A DNA stretch of 64,000 nt. Origin: Thalassospira sp. (lineage in GTDB: Bacteria > Pseudomonadota > Alphaproteobacteria > Rhodospirillales > Thalassospiraceae). The notes beneath the pieces were generated by a model. The model did no database searches and had not been told where the DNA came from. It was given only the letters and a program-made list of their open reading frames with translations. Shown one piece after another: positions 1 to 8,044 of this stretch (its first letter is position 1; every line of letters begins with the position of its first letter). The stretch is from NCBI RefSeq assembly GCF_030690045.1, contig NZ_JAUYHK010000011.1, positions 715,926-779,925 on the forward strand. The letters run 5' to 3'. A program made the position numbers and the translations under genes.

Positions 1-1249
1 TTTCCATCCCGCGATTTTTACCTTCGGCAAATTGCTGTGCCAGAACAAAGGTATCGCGGTTTTCAGTCAGACTGTGCGCAAAGATTTCCGGTACCGGGGT
101 TTCGGTACGAACCTGTTCATAATCTTCAAGCGTCACATCAAATCCGGCATACCGCATCATCGCAGGCAGATGCAGCAACATATTGCTGCTGGACCCGGTG
201 GCGTTATGGATGCGCACGAAATTGGCGAAATTGGCTTTCAACAGGTTGCAAATCGAATATTCCGGTTTGTTCATCACACCAAACAGGGCATCAACCCCGG
301 CGGCCACCGCATCAAACGGCGGCACATCAGTCAGAAGCTCCAGTTCCGGCGGCGTTAGACCAAAGGCCGCCAACATGGTGCGCGATGAATTACCCGTGCC
401 GTTAAAGGCGCAAATCCCGCCCTTTGAATCACAGGTCGCCGCTGCCAGTTCATCCAGAACCCGCCGTTCGGTCGCATTATCAATAATGCCCAGCAACCGG
501 GCGCGTTCCAGTTGCCCGGCAAAGGCCTCGTCGCTGGTGCATTGCAGGATATAACGCATGTTTTCGGTGATATCGCCGCCCAGATCATCATGCCCGGCAG
601 CCGCCGCATCGCGGGCGATTTTTTCCAGACTGCGCCGGGTATTTTCCGGAATATCGCCACCTTTCAGAACATGCGACGGGGCAAACACCGCCCAGACCGG
701 GGCCTGATCGCCACGATGCCGCCGCGCATATTCTGCCGAGGCCAACCCCGCCACCACCGCCGCCGGGGATTTGTCGCACCCGGCAATGACATAGGCGGCG
801 TGATAGCTGTGCCCCTCAAAGGTGATATTGACCGCCGCCGCCGTATGGTTGCGCGACGCCAAAGAATAGCTTTGCCCGATGTTGTTTTGCGCCGTGCCAT
901 CGCAAATCACCGGCACATGAAACAAAAACGGTACCCCGCCCTGTTCCCAGATGCGAAGGGCCGCCATCAATGCCTGTGGCCGGTCCAGTAAATGGGCAGG
1001 ATGATCGGGCGCACCGGCAATGATCGCCACGCGGGGCCGGTTTTCCACCAGCCGCCCGACCACTTCACGAATGGCCGGCACGGTGAAATCGCGGTTCTTT
1101 TGCACCACCGGATTTTCCAGACAGGCATCGCGCAACAACCGCACCACGGTAATCGGCTGATTGGCAAGCCCCTGAATGCAATCACGGAACGGATTGGCGG
1201 TTTCATCAATCGAAAAAGGTTCCAGCAGCGGGCGCAAGGCGGTCATCAT
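1..1249 (-). CDS. IlvD/Edd-family sugar-acid dehydratase (probable D-xylonate dehydratase), partial
   Basis: The reading frame is open from an ATG at 1249 leftwards to the window edge, so only about the first 416 residues are present and the C-terminus is missing. Visible family motifs are CDGTAQNNIGQSYSLASRN, GCDKSP (a cysteine ligand of the Fe-S cluster in this family) and a NATGSSSNMLLHLPA segment matching the family's GGSTNxxLHLxA region. The family removes water from aldonic acids to give 2-keto-3-deoxy acids. The SDR gene ends 63 bases upstream on the same strand, and a xylose-type ABC importer and an FAH-family enzyme lie across the divergent promoter. From that context D-xylonate is the likeliest substrate (Weimberg pathway), but the family also acts on arabinonate, fuconate and gluconate. 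No strong ribosome site precedes the chosen start; a second ATG follows directly. Confidence 0.85.
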   Translation of the reverse strand, partial: MMTALRPLLEPFSIDETANPFRDCIQGLANQPITVVRLLRDACLENPVVQKNRDFTVPAIREVVGRLVENRPRVAIIAGAPDHPAHLLDRPQALMAALRIWEQGGVPFLFHVPVICDGTAQNNIGQSYSLASRNHTAAAVNITFEGHSYHAAYVIAGCDKSPAAVVAGLASAEYARRHRGDQAPVWAVFAPSHVLKGGDIPENTRRSLEKIARDAAAAGHDDLGGDITENMRYILQCTSDEAFAGQLERARLLGIIDNATERRVLDELAAATCDSKGGICAFNGTGNSSRTMLAAFGLTPPELELLTDVPPFDAVAAGVDALFGVMNKPEYSICNLLKANFANFVRIHNATGSSSNMLLHLPAMMRYAGFDVTLEDYEQVRTETPVPEIFAHSLTENRDTFVLAQQFAEGKNRGME

Positions 1250-1312
1250 CGGGAAAAATCCATTATGATCAGAGACGATACGGTCAGTCAGGAGACGTTG
1301 CGTAACAGAATG

Positions 1313-2074
1313 TCACACCAGCCCGCCATCGACGATAAAACTTTGGGCCGAACAGGCCGCCGAGACACCGGACGCCAGAAACAACACCATTTGCGCCACA
1401 TCCTCGCCAACCAGCCGCCGTTTCAGGCATTGCTGTTCCTGAATGCGGGCCTCGTCTTCCGGTGTGATCCATAATTGCAATTGCCGTTCAGTCATCACAC
1501 AGCCGGGAATGACGGTATTGACCCGGATGCCATGCATCCCCCATTCCCGTGCCAGCGCCCGGGTCATGCCGATCACCCCGGCCTTGGCGGTTTCATAGGC
1601 AACCAGATCAGGCAATCCCATCATGAAACTGACCGAACTGAAATTGATGATACTGCCGCCACCCTTTTTCATCATGCCGCGACACACCGCCTGCGCACAG
1701 AAAAACTGATGCGACAAATTGACATCCAGCCGATCATGCCAATAGGCTGGGCCGGTGGAGATTGCCGTATGGCGATCATCGCTGGCGGCATTATTGACCA
1801 TCACGTCAATTGCGCCGATCTTCTCGGCCATGGCCGTCACCGCATCGGGAATCCGGTCCTGCTGGCGCAAATCCAGCGATGCATAATGGGGCCGGTTGCC
1901 CGTTACCTCTGCCAGACGGTCACACAGGGCCGCTGCCGCTTCGTCGGCAATATCGAAAAATCCAACCTTTGCCCCTTGCTGGCAAAAAGCCTCGACAATC
2001 GAAGCCCCGATTCCCGACGCGCCGCCGGTGATCAAAACCGATTGTTTTGCAATGTCGTGATAGGTCGCTGTCAT
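1313..2074 (-). CDS. SDR-family sugar dehydrogenase (probable D-xylose 1-dehydrogenase)
   Basis: This 253-residue protein is a classical short-chain dehydrogenase. It has the nucleotide motif TGGASGIG (residues 16-23), NNAA near 94-97, a serine-rich catalytic stretch FSSVSF near 145-150, and the catalytic pair Y160 and K164 in YETAK. It probably oxidises the sugar to its lactone with NAD(P)+. It leads a minus-strand operon with the dehydratase and is divergent from the xylose-type ABC transporter. That arrangement resembles the XylB step of the Weimberg pathway; the substrate is inferred from context only. No lactonase (XylC) or ketoglutarate semialdehyde dehydrogenase (XylA) is seen inside the window; they could lie beyond the left edge. 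Confidence 0.85.
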   Translation of the reverse strand: MTATYHDIAKQSVLITGGASGIGASIVEAFCQQGAKVGFFDIADEAAAALCDRLAEVTGNRPHYASLDLRQQDRIPDAVTAMAEKIGAIDVMVNNAASDDRHTAISTGPAYWHDRLDVNLSHQFFCAQAVCRGMMKKGGGSIINFSSVSFMMGLPDLVAYETAKAGVIGMTRALAREWGMHGIRVNTVIPGCVMTERQLQLWITPEDEARIQEQQCLKRRLVGEDVAQMVLFLASGVSAACSAQSFIVDGGLV

Positions 2075-2235
2075 CGCCGTTTCCTGTCCCGGTTTTTTCC
2101 GGCATTTTTAATTATGAAACAAAACTAAATTCATGCCGGAAACCACAAAATCCCTGTCCGATCTCAGAAAATAGCCGAAAATCGGCATTAATATTCCAAA
2201 AAATACGGAATTTTTGTTCATTTTCTAAAAAATAT

Positions 2236-2264
2236 TTGACAGGCCTTCTCGAAGGCGTCAACAT
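2236..2264 (+). promoter_or_regulatory. Candidate xylF-operon promoter with a palindromic operator between -35 and -10
   Basis: In the 249-base gap between the divergent SDR and binding-protein genes, TTGACA (2236-2241) is followed after 17 bases by CAACAT (2259-2264, three of six matches to TATAAT). The spacer holds a perfect palindrome, GCCTTC-TC-GAAGGC (2243-2256). A repressor bound there would block RNA polymerase, and the ROK regulator at 6800 is the obvious candidate. An A/T-rich stretch at 2117-2128, whose minus strand reads TTAGTTTTGTTT, resembles half of a Bacillus XylR-type ROK operator but lacks the second half. Confidence 0.5.
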
Positions 2265-2323
2265 TTTTTCGACAATAAAAATAAATGTCGCACTGCAAGA
2301 CACATCCATCAGGGAAGAAACAG

Positions 2324-3355
2324 ATGAAAAAAATCCTTTATACCGCCGCCATTGTCGGCGGCGTCATCGCTGCTACTCCGGCACTTGCCGATGAACTTGT
2401 GATTGGCGTCAGCTGGTCAAACTTTCAGGAAGAACGCTGGAAAACCGACGAAGCCGCCATGCTGGCCGCCCTTGAAAAAGCCGGGGCGACCTATATCAGC
2501 GCCGATGCCCAAAGTTCACCCAGCAAACAGCTTTCCGATATTGAAAGCCTGATCACACGCGGCGCAGATGCGCTGATCGTGCTGGCTCAGGATTCATCAT
2601 CGATTGGTGCCGCCATCACCCAGGCAATCAATGAAGGTATTCCGGTGGTCGGTTACGACCGACTGATCGAAGACCCCAGCGCCTATTATATTACCTTCGA
2701 CAACAAGGAAGTCGGCCGCCTGCAAGCCCAGGCTGTTTTTGAACAACAGCCGAATGGCAATTACATCTTTATCAAGGGTGCCCCGACCGACCCCAATGCC
2801 AATATCCTGCATGAAGGACAGCTTGAAGTCCTGCAAGCCGCGATTGACAGCGGCGCCATCAAAGTCGTTGGCGAGGCCTATACCGAAAGCTGGCAACCTG
2901 CCATCGCCCAGCGCAACACCGAACAGTTCCTGACCGCCGCCGACAACAAGGTCGATGCGGTCGTGGCGTCGAATGACGGCACCGCAGGCGGTGTGGTTGC
3001 CGCCCTGTCGGCGCAGGGTATGCAGGGCATCCCGGTTTCCGGGCAGGATGGCGATCATGCCGCCCTGAACCGTGTCGCCCTTGGCACCCAGACGGTTTCG
3101 GTCTGGAAAGACGCCCGCGTTCTGGGGCAACGCGCCGCAGAAATCGCTGTTGAACTGGCGGGTGGCAAGGCTCTTGCCGATGTCAGTGGCACCACGGAAT
3201 GGAACAGCCCGAACGGGGTTGCCATGCAGTCCTATTTCCTTGAACCGGTCGCTATCACCCGTGACAAGCTTGATCTGGTGATTGATGCTGGTTGGGTCAC
3301 CAAGGACGTGGTGTGCAAGGGGGTTCCGGCCGGTCAGGTTGCTGCGTGCGACTGA
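2324..3355 (+). CDS. xylF: Sugar ABC transporter periplasmic binding protein (XylF-like)
   Basis: The 343-residue protein starts with a Sec signal peptide ([13 protein letters not shown]... ending near ALA-DE, about residue 22). It continues as a type I periplasmic sugar-binding fold of the XylF/RbsB kind ([49 protein letters not shown]). It should capture a pentose, probably D-xylose, in the periplasm. The ATG at 2324 is preferred over an upstream in-frame ATG because a GGGAAGAA ribosome site sits just before it and the signal peptide begins there. It is the first gene of the importer operon. Confidence 0.9.
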   Translation: MKKILYTAAIVGGVIAATPALADELVIGVSWSNFQEERWKTDEAAMLAALEKAGATYISADAQSSPSKQLSDIESLITRGADALIVLAQDSSSIGAAITQAINEGIPVVGYDRLIEDPSAYYITFDNKEVGRLQAQAVFEQQPNGNYIFIKGAPTDPNANILHEGQLEVLQAAIDSGAIKVVGEAYTESWQPAIAQRNTEQFLTAADNKVDAVVASNDGTAGGVVAALSAQGMQGIPVSGQDGDHAALNRVALGTQTVSVWKDARVLGQRAAEIAVELAGGKALADVSGTTEWNSPNGVAMQSYFLEPVAITRDKLDLVIDAGWVTKDVVCKGVPAGQVAACD

Positions 3356-3390
3356 TCGCCCACCGGATTTGATCCCTTCCAATATGTAAA

Positions 3391-3426
3391 ACCGGGGCCG
3401 GTCGCACCCGTGCGAACCGGTCCCGT
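3391..3426 (+). terminator. Intercistronic hairpin between binding protein and permease
   Basis: A GC-rich stem (GGCCGGT-CGCA, loop CCCG, TGCG-A-ACCGG-T-CC) lies in the 90-base gap after the binding-protein gene and has no T-tract. Such stems commonly stabilise the upstream mRNA or cause partial termination, so that binding protein is made in excess over permease. That role is inferred. Confidence 0.55.
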
Positions 3427-3445
3427 CGTCTGACAGGCAAACCAA

Positions 3446-4711
3446 ATGTACCGACTATTGTCCAAAATGGAAGTCGACCGGCGGTTGGTGGGACTGGCAA
3501 TTGTCCTGCTGATCATCTGGGTCGGTTTCGATCTGGCGTCCGGTGGCCGCTTCATTACACCACGCAATCTTTTTAACCTGTCGGTCCAGACCGCCTCGGT
3601 CGCCGTGATGGCATGTGGCATGGTGCTGATCATTGTCACCCGTCATATTGATCTGTCGGTTGGCGCGATGCTGGGCGTGCTTGCCATGATCATGGGCGTA
3701 GTGCAGGCCGATCTGTTGCCGCAATATCTGGGCTACAACCATCCGGCCACATGGGCTTTGACCTTGCTGGTCGGCCTGATCATCGGGGCGGCAATTGGCG
3801 GCATTCAGGGGGCAGCGGTTGGCTATCTGGGCGTTCCGGCCTTTATTGTCACGCTGGGCGGGTTACTGGTCTGGCGCGGATCGGCATGGTGGGTTACACA
3901 GGGCCGCACCGTGGCACCGCTCGATGCCAATTTCATGCTGCTGGGTGGGGGTATTGACGGCACGATTGGCGCCAGTTGGAGCTGGATCGTCGCCCTTGTT
4001 GCCATTATCGGCATCATTTATGCCACCATCATCGAACGTCGCCGTCGCCTGTCATTCAAATTTCCGGTCAAACCGTTATGGGCCGAATATACCAATGCCC
4101 TGATCAAGGGCGGTATTGTTCTGGCGATTATCATAACCCTGAATGCCTATTACCTGCCGACCCGTGCGGCCGAGGCAATCCTTGCCGAACGCGGCCTGCC
4201 GGTCACGCCGGAAAACCTGCAAATTTCACATGGTTTGCCGATCCCGCTTTTGATCGTCATTCTGGTGGCCATCGCCCTGATCGTCGTCAGCCGCCGCACA
4301 CGGTTTGGCCGTTATGTCTTTGCAATGGGCGGCAACCCACAGGCCGCCGCCCTTGCCGGAATTGATACCAAACGCATGACGGTTGCGGTTTTTGCCCTGA
4401 TGGGCGTTTTATGCGCGATCAGTGCGGCGATTTCATCAGCCCGCCTGCAATCGGCAGGCAATGATCTGGGCACACTTGATGAATTGCGCGTCATTGCCGC
4501 CGTGGTGATTGGCGGCACCTCGCTGGCCGGTGGCGTCGGCAGCATTTATGGTGCGCTGATTGGTGCGCTGGTGATGCAAAGCCTGCAAAGCGGCATGGCG
4601 CTTTTGGGGGTCGATACGTCGCTGCAAAGCATCGTTATCGGCCTTGTTCTCGTGCTTGCCGTGTTCAGCGACCAGTATCTTAACCGTCGCCATAGCGATC
4701 CAACCACGTAA
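3446..4711 (+). CDS. xylH: Sugar ABC transporter permease (XylH-like)
   Basis: This 421-residue protein is very hydrophobic, with about ten membrane segments, and matches the XylH/RbsC permease family. Family stretches include GMVLIIVTRHIDLSVG, GVPAFIVTLGGLL and VIGGTSLAGGVGSIYGALIGAL near the C-terminus. It forms the inner-membrane channel for the sugar captured by the preceding binding protein. The start at 3446 has only a weak ribosome site; an internal ATG at 3470 is an alternative. The ATPase gene follows after 11 bases. Confidence 0.9.
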   Translation: MYRLLSKMEVDRRLVGLAIVLLIIWVGFDLASGGRFITPRNLFNLSVQTASVAVMACGMVLIIVTRHIDLSVGAMLGVLAMIMGVVQADLLPQYLGYNHPATWALTLLVGLIIGAAIGGIQGAAVGYLGVPAFIVTLGGLLVWRGSAWWVTQGRTVAPLDANFMLLGGGIDGTIGASWSWIVALVAIIGIIYATIIERRRRLSFKFPVKPLWAEYTNALIKGGIVLAIIITLNAYYLPTRAAEAILAERGLPVTPENLQISHGLPIPLLIVILVAIALIVVSRRTRFGRYVFAMGGNPQAAALAGIDTKRMTVAVFALMGVLCAISAAISSARLQSAGNDLGTLDELRVIAAVVIGGTSLAGGVGSIYGALIGALVMQSLQSGMALLGVDTSLQSIVIGLVLVLAVFSDQYLNRRHSDPTT

Positions 4712-4722
4712 GGAGCACGGAC

Positions 4723-5562
4723 ATGACCACAGATATCCGGCCATTGGTGGAAATGCGCGACATCCATATCAGTTTTGGCGGCGTCAAGGCGGTTGATGGT
4801 GTTTCCATCGATCTTTACCCCGGCGAAGTGGTGGGTGTTCTGGGCCATAACGGGGCGGGCAAATCCACCCTGATCAAAATCCTGTCCGGGGCCTATGTCG
4901 CCGATAGCGGCACCGTGATTGTCGATGGCAAGGAAGCCCGCATTGAAAATGCCCGCGATGCCCGCGACCACAATATCGAAACGATTTATCAGAATCTGGC
5001 GCTGGCCGATAATCTGGACGCCGCCCAAAACCTGTTTCTGGGCCGCGAGATTACCGACCGTTTCGGGTTTCTCAACGATGCCGCAATGGAACACAAGGCC
5101 CGCGAGGTTCTGCACCGCCTCAACCCGAATTTTCAAAAATTCGCATCGCCGGTATCGGCCTTGTCGGGCGGACAACGGCAATCGGTCGCCATTGCGCGTG
5201 CCCTGTTATTCGAGGCCCGCGTTCTGATCATGGATGAACCCTGTGCCGCCCTTGGCGTCCATGAAACCCGAATGGTCGGCGATCTGATTGCCCAGTTAAA
5301 ACAGGACGGACTTGGCATTTTGTTGATCAGCCATGATTTACATGATGTATTTGATTTATCTGACCGTTTGCATGTGATGAAGAACGGCAAGCTGGTCGGA
5401 TCGGTACGCACAGAAGACGTCACCCATGACGATGTTCTGGGCATGATCATTCTGGGAAAAATGCCGCAACATCTTTTGCATCTGGCTGGCCCTGGCGCCA
5501 CCAATATTCACGGGGCGACACTTCGCCCGCAGGATACCGAAACAACAGGACCGACATTATGA
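4723..5562 (+). CDS. Sugar ABC transporter ATPase, single nucleotide-binding domain (XylG/FrcA-like)
   Basis: The protein has one ABC ATPase domain: Walker A GHNGAGKST (41-49), signature LSGGQRQ (147-153), Walker B VLIMDEP (167-173). At 279 residues it is about half the length of E. coli XylG or RbsA, which carry two fused domains, so it should act as a homodimer, as in FrcA-type systems. It powers the neighbouring permease. An AAGGAGC ribosome site precedes the ATG. Its stop codon overlaps the next start as ATGA, showing translational coupling. Confidence 0.9.
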   Translation: MTTDIRPLVEMRDIHISFGGVKAVDGVSIDLYPGEVVGVLGHNGAGKSTLIKILSGAYVADSGTVIVDGKEARIENARDARDHNIETIYQNLALADNLDAAQNLFLGREITDRFGFLNDAAMEHKAREVLHRLNPNFQKFASPVSALSGGQRQSVAIARALLFEARVLIMDEPCAALGVHETRMVGDLIAQLKQDGLGILLISHDLHDVFDLSDRLHVMKNGKLVGSVRTEDVTHDDVLGMIILGKMPQHLLHLAGPGATNIHGATLRPQDTETTGPTL

Positions 5563-6737
5563 CCGCGATGACACTGACACCACACGATATCCTGCCCCAT
5601 GATGCGCAGGATGCCCTGCTGATCGGGCGCATCTGGGACCCGCGTGTTTCGGGACCAACGCCCGTTCTGGTCGATGGTGGCAATCTGCGCGATATCAGCA
5701 GCCTCGCCCCGACGGTCAGTCAGCTTCTGGAACGATCCGACCTTGTTGCCGATCTGGCAAACCCCAAGGATTTCCCCCTGGTTGGTAACCTTGCCGATGC
5801 GGTAAAAAACAGCCAGCCCGATGCCGATGACAGCAAATTGCATCTGCTCGCCCCCAATGATTTGCAGGCCGTCAAGGCCAGCGGCGTCACCTTTGTCGCC
5901 AGTCTTCTGGAACGGGTGATCGAGGAACAGGCCCGTGGCGATTCCTCAAAGGCCGATGTCATTCGCGCCGGGATCACCGATATTATCGGCGATGATTTGT
6001 CGCAAATTGTGCCCGGTTCGGACAAGGCTGCCGAGATTAAAAAAATCCTGCTGGAAAAAGGCGCATGGTCGCAATATCTCGAAGTCGGGATCGGCCCGGA
6101 TGCCGAAATTTTCACCAAGGCCCCGGTGATGTCATCGGTCGGACATGGCGCAAATGTCGGCCTGCATCCGGTGTCGCACTGGAACAATCCCGAACCCGAA
6201 GTCGTTCTGGCCGTGACCTCGACAGGACGTATCGTTGGCGCAACCCTTGGCAATGATGTCAATCTGCGCGATGTCGAAGGACGATCTGCCCTGTTGCTGG
6301 GCAAGGCCAAGGACAATAACGGCTCGTGCGCCATCGGGCCGTTTATCCGCCTGTTTGACGGTGCCTTCACCTTGGCCGATGCCAAATCCGCCGATATCGG
6401 CCTGACAATTGACGGCCCCGAAGGATTCCATCTCGAAGCCGTCAGTTCCATGAGCAAAATCAGCCGCAGCCCCGAAAGTCTGGTTGCCCAGGCCGCCGGA
6501 AAACATCATCAATATCCCGATGGGTTCATGCTGTTTTTAGGCACCATGTTTGCCCCGGTTGCCGATCGGGGTGCCGATGGTCGCGGCTTCACACACCAGG
6601 TCGGCGATATCGTCACCATATCGACACCCAAAATGGGCGCACTGGTCAACCGGGTGGACCGGTCCGATGTGATTGCACCCTGGCAGTTTGGCATTACCGC
6701 CCTGATCACCAATCTGGCGGCGCGCGGCCTTCTTTAG
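5559..6737 (+). CDS. Fumarylacetoacetate-hydrolase-family protein, probable 2-keto-3-deoxy-xylonate dehydratase (XylX-like)
   Basis: This 392-residue protein has the FAH/2-hydroxyhepta-diene isomerase fold in its C-terminal two thirds (EPEVVLAVTSTGRIVGATLGNDVNLRD, and KAKDNNGSCAIGPFIRLFD). The longer N-terminal region is typical of the XylX group rather than of short catechol-pathway FAH proteins. XylX converts 2-keto-3-deoxy-xylonate to 2-ketoglutarate semialdehyde, the third chemical stage of the Weimberg route. The ATGA overlap with the transporter ATPase and the SDR/IlvD genes nearby support this. Substrate specificity is inferred. Confidence 0.8.
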   Translation: MTAMTLTPHDILPHDAQDALLIGRIWDPRVSGPTPVLVDGGNLRDISSLAPTVSQLLERSDLVADLANPKDFPLVGNLADAVKNSQPDADDSKLHLLAPNDLQAVKASGVTFVASLLERVIEEQARGDSSKADVIRAGITDIIGDDLSQIVPGSDKAAEIKKILLEKGAWSQYLEVGIGPDAEIFTKAPVMSSVGHGANVGLHPVSHWNNPEPEVVLAVTSTGRIVGATLGNDVNLRDVEGRSALLLGKAKDNNGSCAIGPFIRLFDGAFTLADAKSADIGLTIDGPEGFHLEAVSSMSKISRSPESLVAQAAGKHHQYPDGFMLFLGTMFAPVADRGADGRGFTHQVGDIVTISTPKMGALVNRVDRSDVIAPWQFGITALITNLAARGLL

Positions 6738-6799
6738 GCCCGCGTCCCTTCTTTCCCCTTCCCCTGATCCCGCCTAACCACAGGACAACATCCCGCCCC

Positions 6800-8044
6800 A
6801 TGATCCGGTCATCCGAAACCGATATTCTCCGTCAACCATCGCAGGTCGCAATTTTACGCTATCTTCGCGTCCGGGGACCGGCGGCGCGGATCGATATCGG
6901 GGCGGCCACCGGTCTCAGCCCGGCCAGCGTCACCGCGCTGACCGCCGACCTGATTGCACAGGGGCTGGTGCGTGAAATCCAGTCATCCCCCATTCCCAAT
7001 GGTGCGGGCACCGTTGCAAATGCCGCCCGGGGCAGACCGAAAATCCTGCTGGATCTTGTGCCTTCTGCGGTTGCGATGATCGGGGTAAAACTGACGATCA
7101 ACCACATCGAAATCGTCCTTGGCAATTTCAAGGGCGAAATTGATGTTTCCCGCCAACATGTCACCAATACCCTTGATCTCGACAGCGATGCACTGGTCGA
7201 AACCCTGTGTCACCTGATTGACCGTTTCCTTGCCGATCACAAGGATCAGCTGTCGGTGCGGCCATCGGGCATTGGCATTGCGGTTCAGGGTATTGCCGAT
7301 GCCAATAGCGGCAACATCATGTGGTCGCCCGCCCTGCGGCACCGCCACATTCCAATCACCGCCCCCTTGATGCAGCGTTATGGCTGTATCGTGGAAATGT
7401 CGAATGACGCCAATTGCATCGCCACCGCCATCACCCAGAACGATCAGTGGCACGGCGCTGGCGATTTTGCCGTTATCATGCTGGGATACGGGGTGGGCAT
7501 GGGTATGGTGTTGAACGGTTCGGTTTATAACGGGCCGTTTGGCGCGGCGGCCGAATTTGGCCACACCAAATATCAGCCCGACGGCCCGATATGCAATTGC
7601 GGACGCCGCGGTTGTCTGGAAGCCTATATCGGCGATTATGCCCTGCTGCGCGATGCCGCCGGGCTGATCGACCTGCCCCCGGCCGCCAACAGCCTGCACC
7701 CCTCCGAAGAACAGATGATGGAACTGGTACATCTGGCCCGCAATGGCCGCGAAGACATCGCCGATCTGTTCCGTCATGCGGGCAAGGTTCTGGGATATGG
7801 CATTGCCAATCTGATCGCCCTGATCGGGCCGGAACGCATATTGATCACCGGGTCGGGTGCGCGCGCCTATGATTTGATGGAACCCGACATGCGGCGCGGC
7901 CTGCGCGAGGCACTGGTGGCGGAATTGCGCGATGGCCCCGAAATCCTGCACCTGCCCTGGGATCAGGATCTGGCATTATTGGGGGCCATCGGCCAATCCC
8001 TGTTGCGTTACGACGAACGGATGTTTTCCGTCAGCACGGCCTGA
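6800..8044 (+). CDS. ROK-family transcriptional regulator (probable xylose repressor)
   Basis: This 414-residue protein has an N-terminal winged helix (SQVAILRYLRVRGPAARIDIGAATGLSPASVTALTADLIAQG, about residues 14-55). The ROK sugar-kinase-like domain follows, with the zinc motif CNCGRRGCLEAYIG. It is the last gene of the importer operon and is likely a ligand-released repressor of the divergent promoter region around 2075-2323. Its end overlaps the convergent M14 gene by 37 bases. A catalytic sugar-kinase role is unlikely given the DNA-binding domain. Confidence 0.85.
   Translation: MIRSSETDILRQPSQVAILRYLRVRGPAARIDIGAATGLSPASVTALTADLIAQGLVREIQSSPIPNGAGTVANAARGRPKILLDLVPSAVAMIGVKLTINHIEIVLGNFKGEIDVSRQHVTNTLDLDSDALVETLCHLIDRFLADHKDQLSVRPSGIGIAVQGIADANSGNIMWSPALRHRHIPITAPLMQRYGCIVEMSNDANCIATAITQNDQWHGAGDFAVIMLGYGVGMGMVLNGSVYNGPFGAAAEFGHTKYQPDGPICNCGRRGCLEAYIGDYALLRDAAGLIDLPPAANSLHPSEEQMMELVHLARNGREDIADLFRHAGKVLGYGIANLIALIGPERILITGSGARAYDLMEPDMRRGLREALVAELRDGPEILHLPWDQDLALLGAIGQSLLRYDERMFSVSTA

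Noticed and set aside
1..1249. Frameshifted dehydratase pseudogene at the left edge
   Set aside because: Reading the minus strand directly gives one uninterrupted frame with all expected motifs; it merely lacks its end because of the window boundary.
2117..2128. XylR-type ROK operator (minus strand TTAGTTTTGTTT) upstream of the xylose genes
   Set aside because: Only one half-site is visible and the region is generally A/T-rich, so chance is likely.
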